DNA from: a bacterium
Lineage (GTDB): Bacteria > Desulfobacterota > DSWW01
Length of the DNA stretch: 15,242 bases
Assembly (NCBI GenBank): GCA_030609865.1
Contig: JAUWSZ010000008.1
Location: 1 to 15,242 of the forward strand
Direction: 5' to 3'
Part shown: piece by piece, positions 1-7,004 of the stretch
How the letters are laid out: the number at the start of each line of letters is the position of its first letter
Numbering within the stretch: the stretch's first letter is position 1
Translations under genes and position numbers: made by a program
Notes under the pieces: generated by a model
Told to the model about the DNA's origin: nothing
Seen by the model: the letters and a program-made list of their open reading frames with translations, nothing else
Database searches by the model: none

Positions 1-1558
1 ACTTCTCGTCCGCCTTCACCTTCTTGTATTTCTTGTAGGTGAACATGCATTTCTCGTGCAGGAGCGCCGCGCTCTCGTCTACCGCCGTAGTGATCCCCCT
101 GTGGGGCGCGCTCTTGACCTTCTCCGGGTCTTCATAGGCCTCCTTGGAGATCTGTTTCATCACGGCCGCCCATTCGTCGATGTCTTCCTTGGAATGGGAG
201 TCGGTCGGCTCCGGGGTGAAGGGCTCGGGGATCACGTGGGGATGATGGCTCAGCCAGTAGGCCTGGATCCCGAAGTCGGTCATGCGGCGTTCCACGTCCT
301 CGGAAGTGACCCCGGTGTCTGCCGCGAGCTTCTCCCAGCTGTACCGGATCTGGTCGAGCCGCCTCTTGCCCTCCCCGTAAGATTCCGTAATCCCCGGGAT
401 TGCGAGCAAGAGCTTCTCGAGATAGTTGTTGTTCAGGACCGCGATCTCGGCAACCTCGTTCAGGCCCTTGGCGCCGAGGCTCATGACCCAGGCGTAAACC
501 CTCAAGATCACTTGTGCGTTCCCGTAGAAATCCCTGACCTTTCCGATGCTCTCCGGCCGGTCGTAGTCCAGCGTATAGCGTTTTCCGTCTTTTTTCAGGA
601 TCGGCACAGGAAGGAACTTGGCAAGTTGTTCCTTCACGGCAAGGGCGCCGCAGCCGGGGCCCATGCCGCCGTGGGGCGAGGAGAAGGTCTTGTGAAGGTT
701 GAAGTGGCACATGTCGAAACCCGCATCCGCGGCCCGGGCCTTTCCGAGAACGCCGTTGGCATTGGCCTGATCCGTGAAGCAAAGCCCGCCCACGTCGTGA
801 ACGAGCTTGACGAACTCCTCGATCCTGGGGTTGTACAGGCCGATGTCCTCAGGGTTCGTGATGAGGAGTGCCGCCGTTCGCTCCGACAGCGCTGCCTTCA
901 GGGCCTCGATGTCGGGATAGCCCTCCTTGTCCGGCATGAGGGTGATGACCTCGTATCCGACCGTGGCCGGGCACGCCGCGTCCACCGGATGCGAGAAGAT
1001 CGTGGTGATCACCTGGTCCCTTTTCTGCCCCTCCCCGTTGGCCTGATGGTATGCCCTCACGATCGAGGCTGCCGTGTAGACCGCCTGGCCGCCGCTCGTG
1101 GGCTGAAAGGAGATCTCGTCCATGCCGGAGATCTCCCGCAAGAAATCCCGGGTCTTGTAAGTGATCTCGAGGATCCCCTGGGCGGTCGATTCGTCCTGAT
1201 ACGGATGGAGATCCGCCATCCGGGGGAGGCCGCACAGCTCCTCGTTCACCTTCGGACTGTATTTCATCGTGCAGGTACCCACCCCGATGTCGTTGCTCAC
1301 GTCGTTTCCCATGGTCATCTGCGAGAGGCGCGTAAAGTGCCGCAGCACCTGAGGTTGGGCCATCTCGGGCAGGTCCGGGGGCGTCGTGCGCCGCATGTTC
1401 GAGGGAATCAGTCCCTCCGCCTCCCCAACCGCGGCCTTGACCTCGTTTTCCGCCTCGGGAACCAGGATGCCGCGCTGTCCCTTGACAGACTTGTCCATCA
1501 GAAGGGGTTCGTCCCAAACCGGGGCGTGATAGTTCCGGAGTTTGATTTCTTCGCTCAT
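1..1558 (-). CDS. gcvPB: Divergent glycine dehydrogenase (decarboxylating) beta subunit paralog, 3' end cut by window edge
   Basis: This is a PLP-dependent decarboxylase subunit of the P-protein family. Reading leftward from ATG at 1558 the frame stays open to base 1, giving 519 residues with no stop. The PLP-binding lysine is K290 in HFNLHKTFSSPHGG, and TCTMKYSPKVNE (95-106) is the family's TMKYNPK block. Several otherwise near-invariant blocks are altered: LQPAAGAQGE is FQPTSGGQAV (151-160), HGTNPASA is HPVDAACP (190-197), and GDGANMNA is TDQANANG (262-269). The family usually ends near 480-500 residues, so the lysine-rich end (about 500-519) is an extra tail. The start overlaps the gcvPA stop as ATGA, so the two are translationally coupled. 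Family membership is secure. Whether glycine is the substrate is doubtful, because the altered blocks lie around the active site in the canonical enzyme. Confidence 0.9.
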   Translation of the reverse strand, partial: MSEEIKLRNYHAPVWDEPLLMDKSVKGQRGILVPEAENEVKAAVGEAEGLIPSNMRRTTPPDLPEMAQPQVLRHFTRLSQMTMGNDVSNDIGVGTCTMKYSPKVNEELCGLPRMADLHPYQDESTAQGILEITYKTRDFLREISGMDEISFQPTSGGQAVYTAASIVRAYHQANGEGQKRDQVITTIFSHPVDAACPATVGYEVITLMPDKEGYPDIEALKAALSERTAALLITNPEDIGLYNPRIEEFVKLVHDVGGLCFTDQANANGVLGKARAADAGFDMCHFNLHKTFSSPHGGMGPGCGALAVKEQLAKFLPVPILKKDGKRYTLDYDRPESIGKVRDFYGNAQVILRVYAWVMSLGAKGLNEVAEIAVLNNNYLEKLLLAIPGITESYGEGKRRLDQIRYSWEKLAADTGVTSEDVERRMTDFGIQAYWLSHHPHVIPEPFTPEPTDSHSKEDIDEWAAVMKQISKEAYEDPEKVKSAPHRGITTAVDESAALLHEKCMFTYKKYKKVKADEK

Positions 1559-2958
1559 GCGATCACCTCCTTCAGGGCCTTGGCGAGCCTCTTGAGGTCC
1601 TTTTGGGTGTGGATTTCCGACACGCAGTACAGGGCGCTCTGGCCCAGGTGGGGGAACTCTTCGGACAGGTCCCTGCCCCCAAAGATCTTGCGTTTCAAAA
1701 GGGCTGCGTTGATCCGGCTTACGGTCTTGCCCGTGTCATCGAAGTTGACGACGAACTCGTTGAAATGGGCCGATGGGAAGGGCATCTTCACGCCCGGAAT
1801 CTCGGCGACAAGCTTCCTGGCATAGTGACTTTTCTGGAGGATGGTCTCGCCGATGTCCTTCATGCCCTGGGGGCCCATCAGGGCCAGGTAGACCGCGTTT
1901 GCCGTGCTCCACAGAACCGTGGACGTGCCGGTGTATTCCTTGGCGTTCTCCCGGGCCGCGTACGAGAGCCTTTCCGCCCAGGCAAACAGGTTGAATCCGA
2001 AGCCTTCACCCTCCTCGAGATCCGCGATCGACGCCATCAGGGCGGGCAATTCCGCGATGTGCTCCTCCACGTCCCTGACCGCCACGAAGCCGCAGGCGCC
2101 GCCGCCATAGTTCATGTGCACGCCCAGGGGTTGCGTGTCCCCGGAGACGATGTCCGCGCCGTAGTCCCCCGGGGGGGCCAGTACGCCAAGGGACATGGGA
2201 TTCACCCCTACGGCGAAGAGCGACCCGTTTGCATGGGCCAGGTCTGCAACCTCCTTGCCCTGGGTTTCGATCATGCCGAGGTAGGAGGGGTTTTCGAGGT
2301 AGACGCCGGCCGTATTCGCTGTCAGCTTGGCCTTTACATCGCTCAAATCAATCAGCCCTGTATCCGGGTGGCAGGAGACCCGGTGGATGGCCTTGACTTC
2401 CGAGTTCCTGCAGTAGTTCTCGATCACCTTCATCCGGAGAGGGCTTACGGTTTCCGGTACGAGGACTTCCGGCCTGCCCGTGATCCTGGCACACATCCGA
2501 AGGGCCGTGCCCCCTGAGGAGGAACCGTCGTACATCGGGTGTCCGGCCACCTCCATGCCGACCAGGTCTGTCAGCATGCTCACGTACTCGAACATGACCT
2601 GGAACCTGCCCATGTCCGAGTAGTTGCTTCCGTAGTAGGCGGTCAGGAATTCCCCACGGTTGATGACGGTGTCGACCACAGACGGAACGTGGTGCTGGTA
2701 GCACCCGGCACCGAGGAAATTCAGGTTCTCTTCACACGACTTGTTCTTCCCCAGGATTCCGCTCACGTGCCTCTTGAGCTCGAGCTCCGAGAGGAAGGGC
2801 TTCGGGAGCTTGAGGGGTCGCTTGAAGCGAAGCTTCTTAGGTATCCCCACGTAGAGTTCTTCCACGTCCTTCACCCCTGTCTCCTCCAGCATCTCCGACC
2901 GTGTCTTGGGGACGGAATTCGGGATGTAAGGGTAGACAATCGGCCTCTTTCTTGCCAT
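1555..2958 (-). CDS. gcvPA: Divergent glycine dehydrogenase (decarboxylating) alpha subunit paralog
   Basis: This is the alpha subunit of a two-subunit P-protein, 467 residues, partner of the overlapping beta gene. Family features are FLGAGCYQHHVPSVVDTV (81-98), YDGSSSGGTALRM (143-155), NPSYLG (223-228), PPGDYGADIVSGD (262-274) and HFNEFVV (398-404). Compared with the canonical copy at 3274 it has about 20 extra N-terminal residues. It also has a different segment where the family has REQHIRREKATSNICTNQ; here it reads RLSYAARENAKEYTGTST (330-347). TPYQPEMSQG is replaced by YYGSNYSDMG (108-117). The start is supported by a GGAGGG ribosome-binding site 7 nt upstream (2966-2971 on the plus strand). 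Both subunits of this pair have diverged, which suggests co-evolution toward a changed substrate or partner. The fold and family are certain; the exact function is not. Confidence 0.88.
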   Translation of the reverse strand: MARKRPIVYPYIPNSVPKTRSEMLEETGVKDVEELYVGIPKKLRFKRPLKLPKPFLSELELKRHVSGILGKNKSCEENLNFLGAGCYQHHVPSVVDTVINRGEFLTAYYGSNYSDMGRFQVMFEYVSMLTDLVGMEVAGHPMYDGSSSGGTALRMCARITGRPEVLVPETVSPLRMKVIENYCRNSEVKAIHRVSCHPDTGLIDLSDVKAKLTANTAGVYLENPSYLGMIETQGKEVADLAHANGSLFAVGVNPMSLGVLAPPGDYGADIVSGDTQPLGVHMNYGGGACGFVAVRDVEEHIAELPALMASIADLEEGEGFGFNLFAWAERLSYAARENAKEYTGTSTVLWSTANAVYLALMGPQGMKDIGETILQKSHYARKLVAEIPGVKMPFPSAHFNEFVVNFDDTGKTVSRINAALLKRKIFGGRDLSEEFPHLGQSALYCVSEIHTQKDLKRLAKALKEVIA

Positions 2959-3010
2959 CGATCAGCCCTCCAGTCTCGGGTTGGCGTTCTTACGGGTCGG
3001 CCAGGAAACG

Positions 3011-3039
3011 AGCGTAAAGAAAGCAAAAAGGGAAGTCAA
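3011..3039 (-). promoter_or_regulatory. Candidate proximal promoter for the leftward gcvPA-gcvPB pair
   Basis: Read on the minus strand, TTGACT (3034-3039) and TACGCT (3011-3016) are separated by exactly 17 bp. The -35 is close to consensus and the -10 is weak. Initiation would fall near 3004, leaving a leader of about 45 nt. The -35 lies inside the repeat-like remnant at 3035-3060. Confidence 0.35.
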
Positions 3040-3060
3040 AATTCAGTGGGCCTGACCCCT
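3035..3060. repeat. Possible remnant of a REP/transposase-associated repeat
   Basis: Read on the minus strand, the segment contains AGGGGTCAGGCCC followed by ACTGAATTTTGAC. I recall GGGGTCAGGCC joined to TTGAATTTTGAC as a recurrent intergenic motif near IS200-like/REP-associated transposases in Desulfobacterota-type genomes. Only one copy is present, and no transposase gene lies in the window. The assignment rests on memory of the motif, so confidence is low. Confidence 0.3.
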
Positions 3061-3114
3061 GATGACTACTTCTGCCGACGACTTCCTTGCCGAGCTTTTC
3101 TTGTTCGGTCTGCT

Positions 3115-3143
3115 AGTTTAGCCCACCCCAATAAGTATGTAAA
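3115..3143 (-). promoter_or_regulatory. Candidate distal promoter for the leftward gcvPA-gcvPB pair
   Basis: On the minus strand TTTACA (3138-3143) and TAAACT (3115-3120) are separated by exactly 17 bp. Both hexamers are reasonable sigma70 matches, and they sit in the AT-rich part of the divergent region. Initiation would fall near 3108 and give a leader of about 150 nt. Confidence 0.45.
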
Positions 3144-3193
3144 GCAATAAATGAAAAACATATTGAGGATTATATCATATTTTATTTTAGTTA

Positions 3194-3222
3194 TTGACGA
3201 TATCATCAATATGGGGTATATA
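3194..3222 (+). promoter_or_regulatory. Strong sigma70-like promoter for the canonical gcvPA-gcvPB-lipA operon
   Basis: TTGACG (3194-3199) and TATATA (3217-3222) are separated by exactly 17 bp, in an AT-rich island within GC-rich DNA. Predicted initiation near 3229 leaves a leader of about 45 nt before the start codon at 3274. This also argues against any upstream start such as the in-frame ATG at 3151. Confidence 0.6.
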
Positions 3223-3236
3223 GTCAGGGAAGCAAG

Positions 3237-3254
3237 AAGGCCCATGCGGGCCTT
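3237..3254 (+). promoter_or_regulatory. Perfect 7-bp leader stem-loop or operator before the gcvPA ribosome-binding site
   Basis: AAGGCCC, a four-base ATGC loop, and GGGCCTT form a perfect 7-bp, GC-rich stem. It sits within the predicted leader, about 8 nt after the predicted transcription start and 6 nt before the AGGAG at 3261. No T-tract follows, so it is not a classical terminator. It could be an operator, an RNA structure that modulates translation, or a 5' stabiliser. Confidence 0.5.
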
Positions 3255-3260
3255 GCGGAA

Positions 3261-3265
3261 AGGAG
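3261..3265 (+). promoter_or_regulatory. Ribosome-binding site deciding the gcvPA start
   Basis: AGGAG lies 8 nt before the ATG at 3274. The protein from that ATG begins MRYLPHTQEEI, the usual N-terminus of the GcvPA family. The longer frame from 3151 has no comparable site and begins upstream of the predicted promoter. Confidence 0.75.
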
Positions 3266-3273
3266 CCGAGTCG

Positions 3274-4605
3274 ATGCGCTACCTCCCTCACACACAAGAG
3301 GAGATCGCCTCTATGCTGGAGGCCGTGGGCGTGGCGAGCCTGGATGATCTCTACCCCACGGTCCCGGAGGATTGCCGCCGGGAGAGAGACCCTGACCTCC
3401 CGGAGCCCCTTACGGAGTGGGAATTGACCGATCTTGCGAATTCCCTCTCCGCAACCGTGGCCGTTCCTCCGGGGACCAAGGTGTTCCTGGGGGCCGGAAG
3501 CTACGAGCACTACGTCCCGGCGGCGGTGCCGTACCTGCTCAGCCGATCCGAATTCGTGACATCCTACACCCCCTACCAGCCGGAGATGAGCCAGGGGACC
3601 CTCCAGGCGATCTACGAGTACCAGACACTCGTCGCCAGGCTTCTCGGAATGGAGGTGGCCAACGCATCGCTCTCTGACGGGGCATCCGCCCTGGCCGAGG
3701 CCCTGCTGATGGCGGTGCGCATAAAGAAACGGAACAAGGTCGCCCTCTCCAGCGTGATTCATCCCCTGTATCGCCGTGTCGTACAGACCTATCTGGAGCC
3801 AACCGGCCTTGAGATCGTTGAACTCCCCTACCTGGAGAACGGCAGGACCGACCTTGCGATGCTCGATGGAATCGAGGATCTTGCGGCCGTAGCCGTACAG
3901 TCGCCGAATTTCTACGGATGTATCGAGGACCTGCAGGCCATCGGGAAGACGGCGCACGAGTATGAGGCGCTTTTCGTGACTTCGTTCACAGAGGCCCTCG
4001 CCTACGGGCTTCTCAAGCCCCCGGGAAGCCAGGGGGCCGACATCGTCTGCGGCGAAGGGCAGAGCCTGGGCATCTCCCGATCCTTCGGCGGGCCGGGACT
4101 CGGCATGTTCGCAACCAAGAAGGCGTACATGCGCAGCATTCCCGGTCGGCTGGTAGGGCAGGGAGTAGACGTGGAGGGAAACAGGGGCTTTGTCCTGACC
4201 CTGGCGACCCGGGAGCAGCACATCCGCCGGGAGAAGGCCACATCCAACATCTGCACCAATCAGAGTCTCTGCGCCCTGACCGCTGCCATGTACATGGCAG
4301 CCCTCGGCGGTACGGGCATGGGTGAACTCGCCCGCCTCAACCGGGACAAGGCCGAGTACCTCAAGGGGGAATTGGTAAGGGCCGGTTTCCGAATTCCCTT
4401 TGAAAGTCCCACGTTCAACGAGTTCGTCCTTGAATGCCCGCCCGGCTTTGCGGAGAATTACGAACGCCTGCTCCAGAAGAAGATCGTGGCGGGTCTGCCC
4501 CTTGAACCGTATTACCCTGAATTGGCCGACCACTACCTGATATGCGTGACCGAAACGAAGACAAGAGAAGACCTCGACGATCTCGTCAAGGAGATGAAGG
4601 CATGA
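3274..4605 (+). CDS. gcvPA: Glycine dehydrogenase (decarboxylating) alpha subunit, canonical
   Basis: This is the alpha subunit of the heterodimeric P-protein. The complex decarboxylates glycine and passes the aminomethyl group to lipoyl-H-protein. The product has 443 residues, near the family norm. Conserved blocks include MRYLPHTQEE at the start, FLGAGSYEHYVPA (71-83), SYTPYQPEMSQGTLQAIYEY (97-116), DGASALAEA (135-143), PNFYGCIED (211-219), SFGGPGLG (270-277) and TREQHIRREKATSNICTNQ (312-330). The start is set by AGGAG at 3261-3265. The stop overlaps the next start as ATGA at 4602-4605, indicating translational coupling to the beta subunit. It is the first gene of a rightward operon with gcvPB, lipA, gcvR-like and lrp-like genes. 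The longer in-frame start at 3151 is rejected. Confidence 0.96.
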   Translation: MRYLPHTQEEIASMLEAVGVASLDDLYPTVPEDCRRERDPDLPEPLTEWELTDLANSLSATVAVPPGTKVFLGAGSYEHYVPAAVPYLLSRSEFVTSYTPYQPEMSQGTLQAIYEYQTLVARLLGMEVANASLSDGASALAEALLMAVRIKKRNKVALSSVIHPLYRRVVQTYLEPTGLEIVELPYLENGRTDLAMLDGIEDLAAVAVQSPNFYGCIEDLQAIGKTAHEYEALFVTSFTEALAYGLLKPPGSQGADIVCGEGQSLGISRSFGGPGLGMFATKKAYMRSIPGRLVGQGVDVEGNRGFVLTLATREQHIRREKATSNICTNQSLCALTAAMYMAALGGTGMGELARLNRDKAEYLKGELVRAGFRIPFESPTFNEFVLECPPGFAENYERLLQKKIVAGLPLEPYYPELADHYLICVTETKTREDLDDLVKEMKA

Positions 4606-6059
4606 ACGAGACACTGGGAACCACCGGCCTGACCCTGCGGGAACCGTTGCTCTGGGAGAGAGGGAAAGAGGGACGATGCGGGTTTTCCCTGCCCCGGCGC
4701 GACGTCGATCCCGCCCCTCTGGACGCGGACCTCTTGGCGGATAGCCCGGACCTTCCCGATCTGAGCGAGGTCGACGTGGTGCGCCATTACACACGGCTCT
4801 CTCAGTGGAATTTCGGGGTGGATGCCGGCATGTACCCGCTGGGCTCGTGTACGATGAAGTACAACCCCAAGCTCAACGACAGGCTGGCCGGCCTTCCCGG
4901 GTTCGCCGAGGCGCACCCCTTGTTGCCTGCCCCTCTGGCGCAGGGTGCACTCCAGCTCATGCACGAGTTGGAGCGCTTCCTGGCAGAGATCACCGGGATG
5001 GATGCCGTGACCCTGCAGCCCGCCGCCGGCGCCCAGGGGGAGCTCACCGGCATGCTGTTGATGTACGCCTACCATGAGAAGAAGGGCGTCCCACGATCGA
5101 AGATCATCGTACCCGACACCGCACACGGCACGAACCCTGCCAGCGCAGCCCTCTGCGGGTACCGGCCGGTGCCCGTGAAGTCGAATGCGCAGGGCATCCT
5201 TCCGGCCGAGGCCGTTGCCGAGGCGATGGACGACGAGACGGCCGGGATCATGGTCACCAACCCGAACACCCTGGGCCTCTTTGAGGAGAACATCCAGGAG
5301 ATTGCCCGGATCGTCCATGACAAGGGCGGGCTCGTCTACGGCGACGGCGCGAACATGAACGCGGTCATGGGGGTCGTGGACATGGGCAGGATGGGCGTCG
5401 ACGTGCTCCACCTGAATCTGCACAAGACCTTCTCCACCCCCCACGGAGGAGGCGGCCCGGGTGCGGGCCCGGTCTGTGTGAAGGAACATCTCGTGCCCTT
5501 CCTGCCGGTTCCCCGCGTTGTGGAGGAAAAGGGCGGGTATATCCTTTCCGAGGATTTCCCCGATTCGATAGGCAAGCTGCACGCCTTTTACGGGAATTTC
5601 GGGGTCCTCGTCAGGGCCTACAGCTACATACGGAGCATGGGGTCCGAAAATCTGAAGAAGGCGAGCCAGCTGGCGGTACTCAACGCCAACTACATCAAGG
5701 AGAGGCTGAAGGGGGTGTTTCATCTTCCCTACGACCGTCCCTGCATGCACGAATGCGTCTTTTCTGATAAATTCCAGAAGGAGCGTAAGGTCTCCACCCT
5801 GGACATGGTCAAGCGGCTGATGGACTACGGGTTTCATCCTCCCACGGTCTATTTCCCGCTGGTGGTGAACGGCGCGATCATGATCGAGCCCACCGAGACC
5901 GAGTCCAAGGACAGCATCGATCTCTTGATCGAGGCCTTTAAGGCGATCGCCGAAGAGGCGGAGAGGGACCCTGGGCTTCTCTGGAACGCGCCCTCTCGCT
6001 GCAAGGTGAGAAGGATGGACGAAACCGGCGCGGCGCGTAATCCGTGTCTTTGTGGCTGA
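4602..6059 (+). CDS. gcvPB: Glycine dehydrogenase (decarboxylating) beta subunit, canonical
   Basis: This is the PLP-carrying subunit of the glycine decarboxylase P-protein, 485 residues. Landmarks in order are GSCTMKYNPKLND (81-93), GMDAVTLQPAAGAQGELTG (132-150), PDTAHGTNPASAALCG (171-186), TNPNTLGLFEENI (219-231), DGANMNAVMG (248-257) and LNLHKTFSTPHGGGGPG (271-287), with K275 as the PLP lysine. The end VRRMDETGAARNP is the usual family C-terminus; a short CLCG follows. It overlaps gcvPA by the four bases ATGA, which fixes the start at 4602 rather than the in-frame ATG at 4542. Together with gcvPA it completes a P-protein, but H- and T-protein genes must lie elsewhere. All hallmark motifs are intact, in contrast to the paralog at 1-1558. 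Confidence 0.97.
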   Translation: MNETLGTTGLTLREPLLWERGKEGRCGFSLPRRDVDPAPLDADLLADSPDLPDLSEVDVVRHYTRLSQWNFGVDAGMYPLGSCTMKYNPKLNDRLAGLPGFAEAHPLLPAPLAQGALQLMHELERFLAEITGMDAVTLQPAAGAQGELTGMLLMYAYHEKKGVPRSKIIVPDTAHGTNPASAALCGYRPVPVKSNAQGILPAEAVAEAMDDETAGIMVTNPNTLGLFEENIQEIARIVHDKGGLVYGDGANMNAVMGVVDMGRMGVDVLHLNLHKTFSTPHGGGGPGAGPVCVKEHLVPFLPVPRVVEEKGGYILSEDFPDSIGKLHAFYGNFGVLVRAYSYIRSMGSENLKKASQLAVLNANYIKERLKGVFHLPYDRPCMHECVFSDKFQKERKVSTLDMVKRLMDYGFHPPTVYFPLVVNGAIMIEPTETESKDSIDLLIEAFKAIAEEAERDPGLLWNAPSRCKVRRMDETGAARNPCLCG

Positions 6060-6064
6060 CCCTC

Positions 6065-6074
6065 AGGAGGGAGG
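6065..6074 (+). promoter_or_regulatory. Ribosome-binding site deciding the lipA start
   Basis: The purine run AGGAGGGAGG ends 4 nt before ATG 6079. An in-frame GTG at 6052 would extend the protein by nine residues, but it lies upstream of this site and inside the end of gcvPB, so 6079 is preferred. Confidence 0.7.
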
Positions 6075-6078
6075 CGAC

Positions 6079-6987
6079 ATGAAACCGGGACAAGGGCAAG
6101 AAAAAGGTCGGCCCCTGCGGAAGCCTCCCTGGCTGAAGCGCAGGATCCCCGCCGGGACCTCGTACCGGAGAATCCCGGAGATGCTCAGGAAGGATGGGCT
6201 CCATACGGTGTGCGAGGAGGCCCTCTGCCCGAACCAGGGACAGTGTTTCTCCCGAGGCACGGCCACGTTCCTGATCCTGGGGGATCGTTGCACCCGGGAT
6301 TGCCGGTTCTGTTCGGTTGCCCACGGGCCTTCCGGCCCGCCCGATCCGGAGGAGCCGGCCAGGGTTGCCGATGCCGTGCGGGAAATGGGGCTGCATTATG
6401 TGGTCATCACCTCCGTAACCCGCGACGATCTTGCGGACGGGGGCGCAGGCCTGTTTGCCCGGACGATTCGGGAAATCCGGGAGCGAACCCCGGAAACGCT
6501 CGTAGAGGTCCTGATCCCGGACTTCCAGGGGGATGAGCACGCACTCCACAAGGTGCTCGAGGCGCGCCCGGACGTGCTCAACCACAATCTGGAGACTGTG
6601 CCGCGTCTCTACCCCTCGGTCCGGCCGGAAGCCGTCTACCGGCGTTCCCTCGAGATCCTGGAACGCGTCGAGGCCTACGATTCCACGATTCCCACCAAGT
6701 CGGGCCTGATGCTGGGGCTGGGAGAGTCGCCGGAAGAAACCGGCCGGACGCTCAGGGACCTGCGCCAAGCGGGCTGCAGCCTCCTGACCCTGGGGCAGTA
6801 CCTCCAGCCGACCCGAAGACACCTGCCGGTCCATCGCTTCGTTCATCCCGACGAATTCGAAGAGTGGCGCAAGGTCGCTCTCGATCTGGGCTTTGCAGAG
6901 GTTGCCAGCGGTCCGTTCGTGCGAAGCTCCTATCGTGCGGAAGCCTTCTATCAGGGCGTGAGGCCATCGTTCCTTGAATCGTTGTGA
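6079..6987 (+). CDS. lipA: Lipoyl synthase (radical SAM)
   Basis: LipA inserts two sulfurs into protein-bound octanoyl groups to make lipoyl cofactors, including that of the glycine cleavage H-protein. It uses one radical-SAM and one auxiliary [4Fe-4S] cluster. The product has 302 residues, normal for the family. The auxiliary-cluster cysteines are C45, C50 and C56 (CX4CX5C, CEEALCPNQGQC). The radical-SAM cysteines are C71, C75 and C78 (CTRDCRFC). The C-terminal RSSYRAE (282-288) supplies the serine known to ligate the auxiliary cluster. The gene starts 19 nt after gcvPB, fitting co-transcription with the enzyme that needs lipoate. No lipB, lipM or lplA is in the window, so octanoyl supply comes from elsewhere. 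Confidence 0.97.
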   Translation: MKPGQGQEKGRPLRKPPWLKRRIPAGTSYRRIPEMLRKDGLHTVCEEALCPNQGQCFSRGTATFLILGDRCTRDCRFCSVAHGPSGPPDPEEPARVADAVREMGLHYVVITSVTRDDLADGGAGLFARTIREIRERTPETLVEVLIPDFQGDEHALHKVLEARPDVLNHNLETVPRLYPSVRPEAVYRRSLEILERVEAYDSTIPTKSGLMLGLGESPEETGRTLRDLRQAGCSLLTLGQYLQPTRRHLPVHRFVHPDEFEEWRKVALDLGFAEVASGPFVRSSYRAEAFYQGVRPSFLESL

Positions 6988-7004
6988 AGTCGAGGAGTAC
7001 GTAG

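Larger units (their letters stand above)
2959..3273. other. Divergent regulatory region between the two gcvPAB operons
   Basis: This 315-base stretch has no gene. It separates two back-to-back P-protein operons and contains the most AT-rich DNA of the window (about 3121-3225). I see candidate sigma70-type promoters on both strands, a remnant resembling a REP/transposase-associated repeat at 3035-3060, and a perfect 7-bp stem in the rightward leader (3237-3254). Two near-identical 9-mers, CGGGTTGGC (2977-2985) and CGGGTCGGC (2993-3001), lie 16 bp apart in the leftward leader. No glycine-riboswitch core was recognised in either leader. Confidence 0.7.

Noticed and set aside
56..1825. Long plus-strand open frame of 589 codons
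   Set aside because: It lies antisense to the gcvPB/gcvPA paralogs, whose motifs are unmistakable. Long antisense frames are expected in GC-rich DNA, and the translation shows no recognisable domain.
3151..3273. N-terminal extension of the canonical GcvPA from ATG 3151
   Set aside because: It would start upstream of the predicted promoter, lacks a ribosome-binding site and is AT-rich. The family N-terminus MRYLPHT begins at 3274 behind AGGAG.
2959..3273. Glycine riboswitch in the gcv leaders
   Set aside because: I read both leaders for the conserved aptamer core segments and saw none. A covariance-model search would settle this; a significant hit would overturn the rejection.
3187..4794. 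Long minus-strand open frame of 535 codons opposite the canonical gcvPA
   Set aside because: It is an antisense shadow of gcvPA/gcvPB with composition typical of a reverse-frame translation and no recognisable motif.
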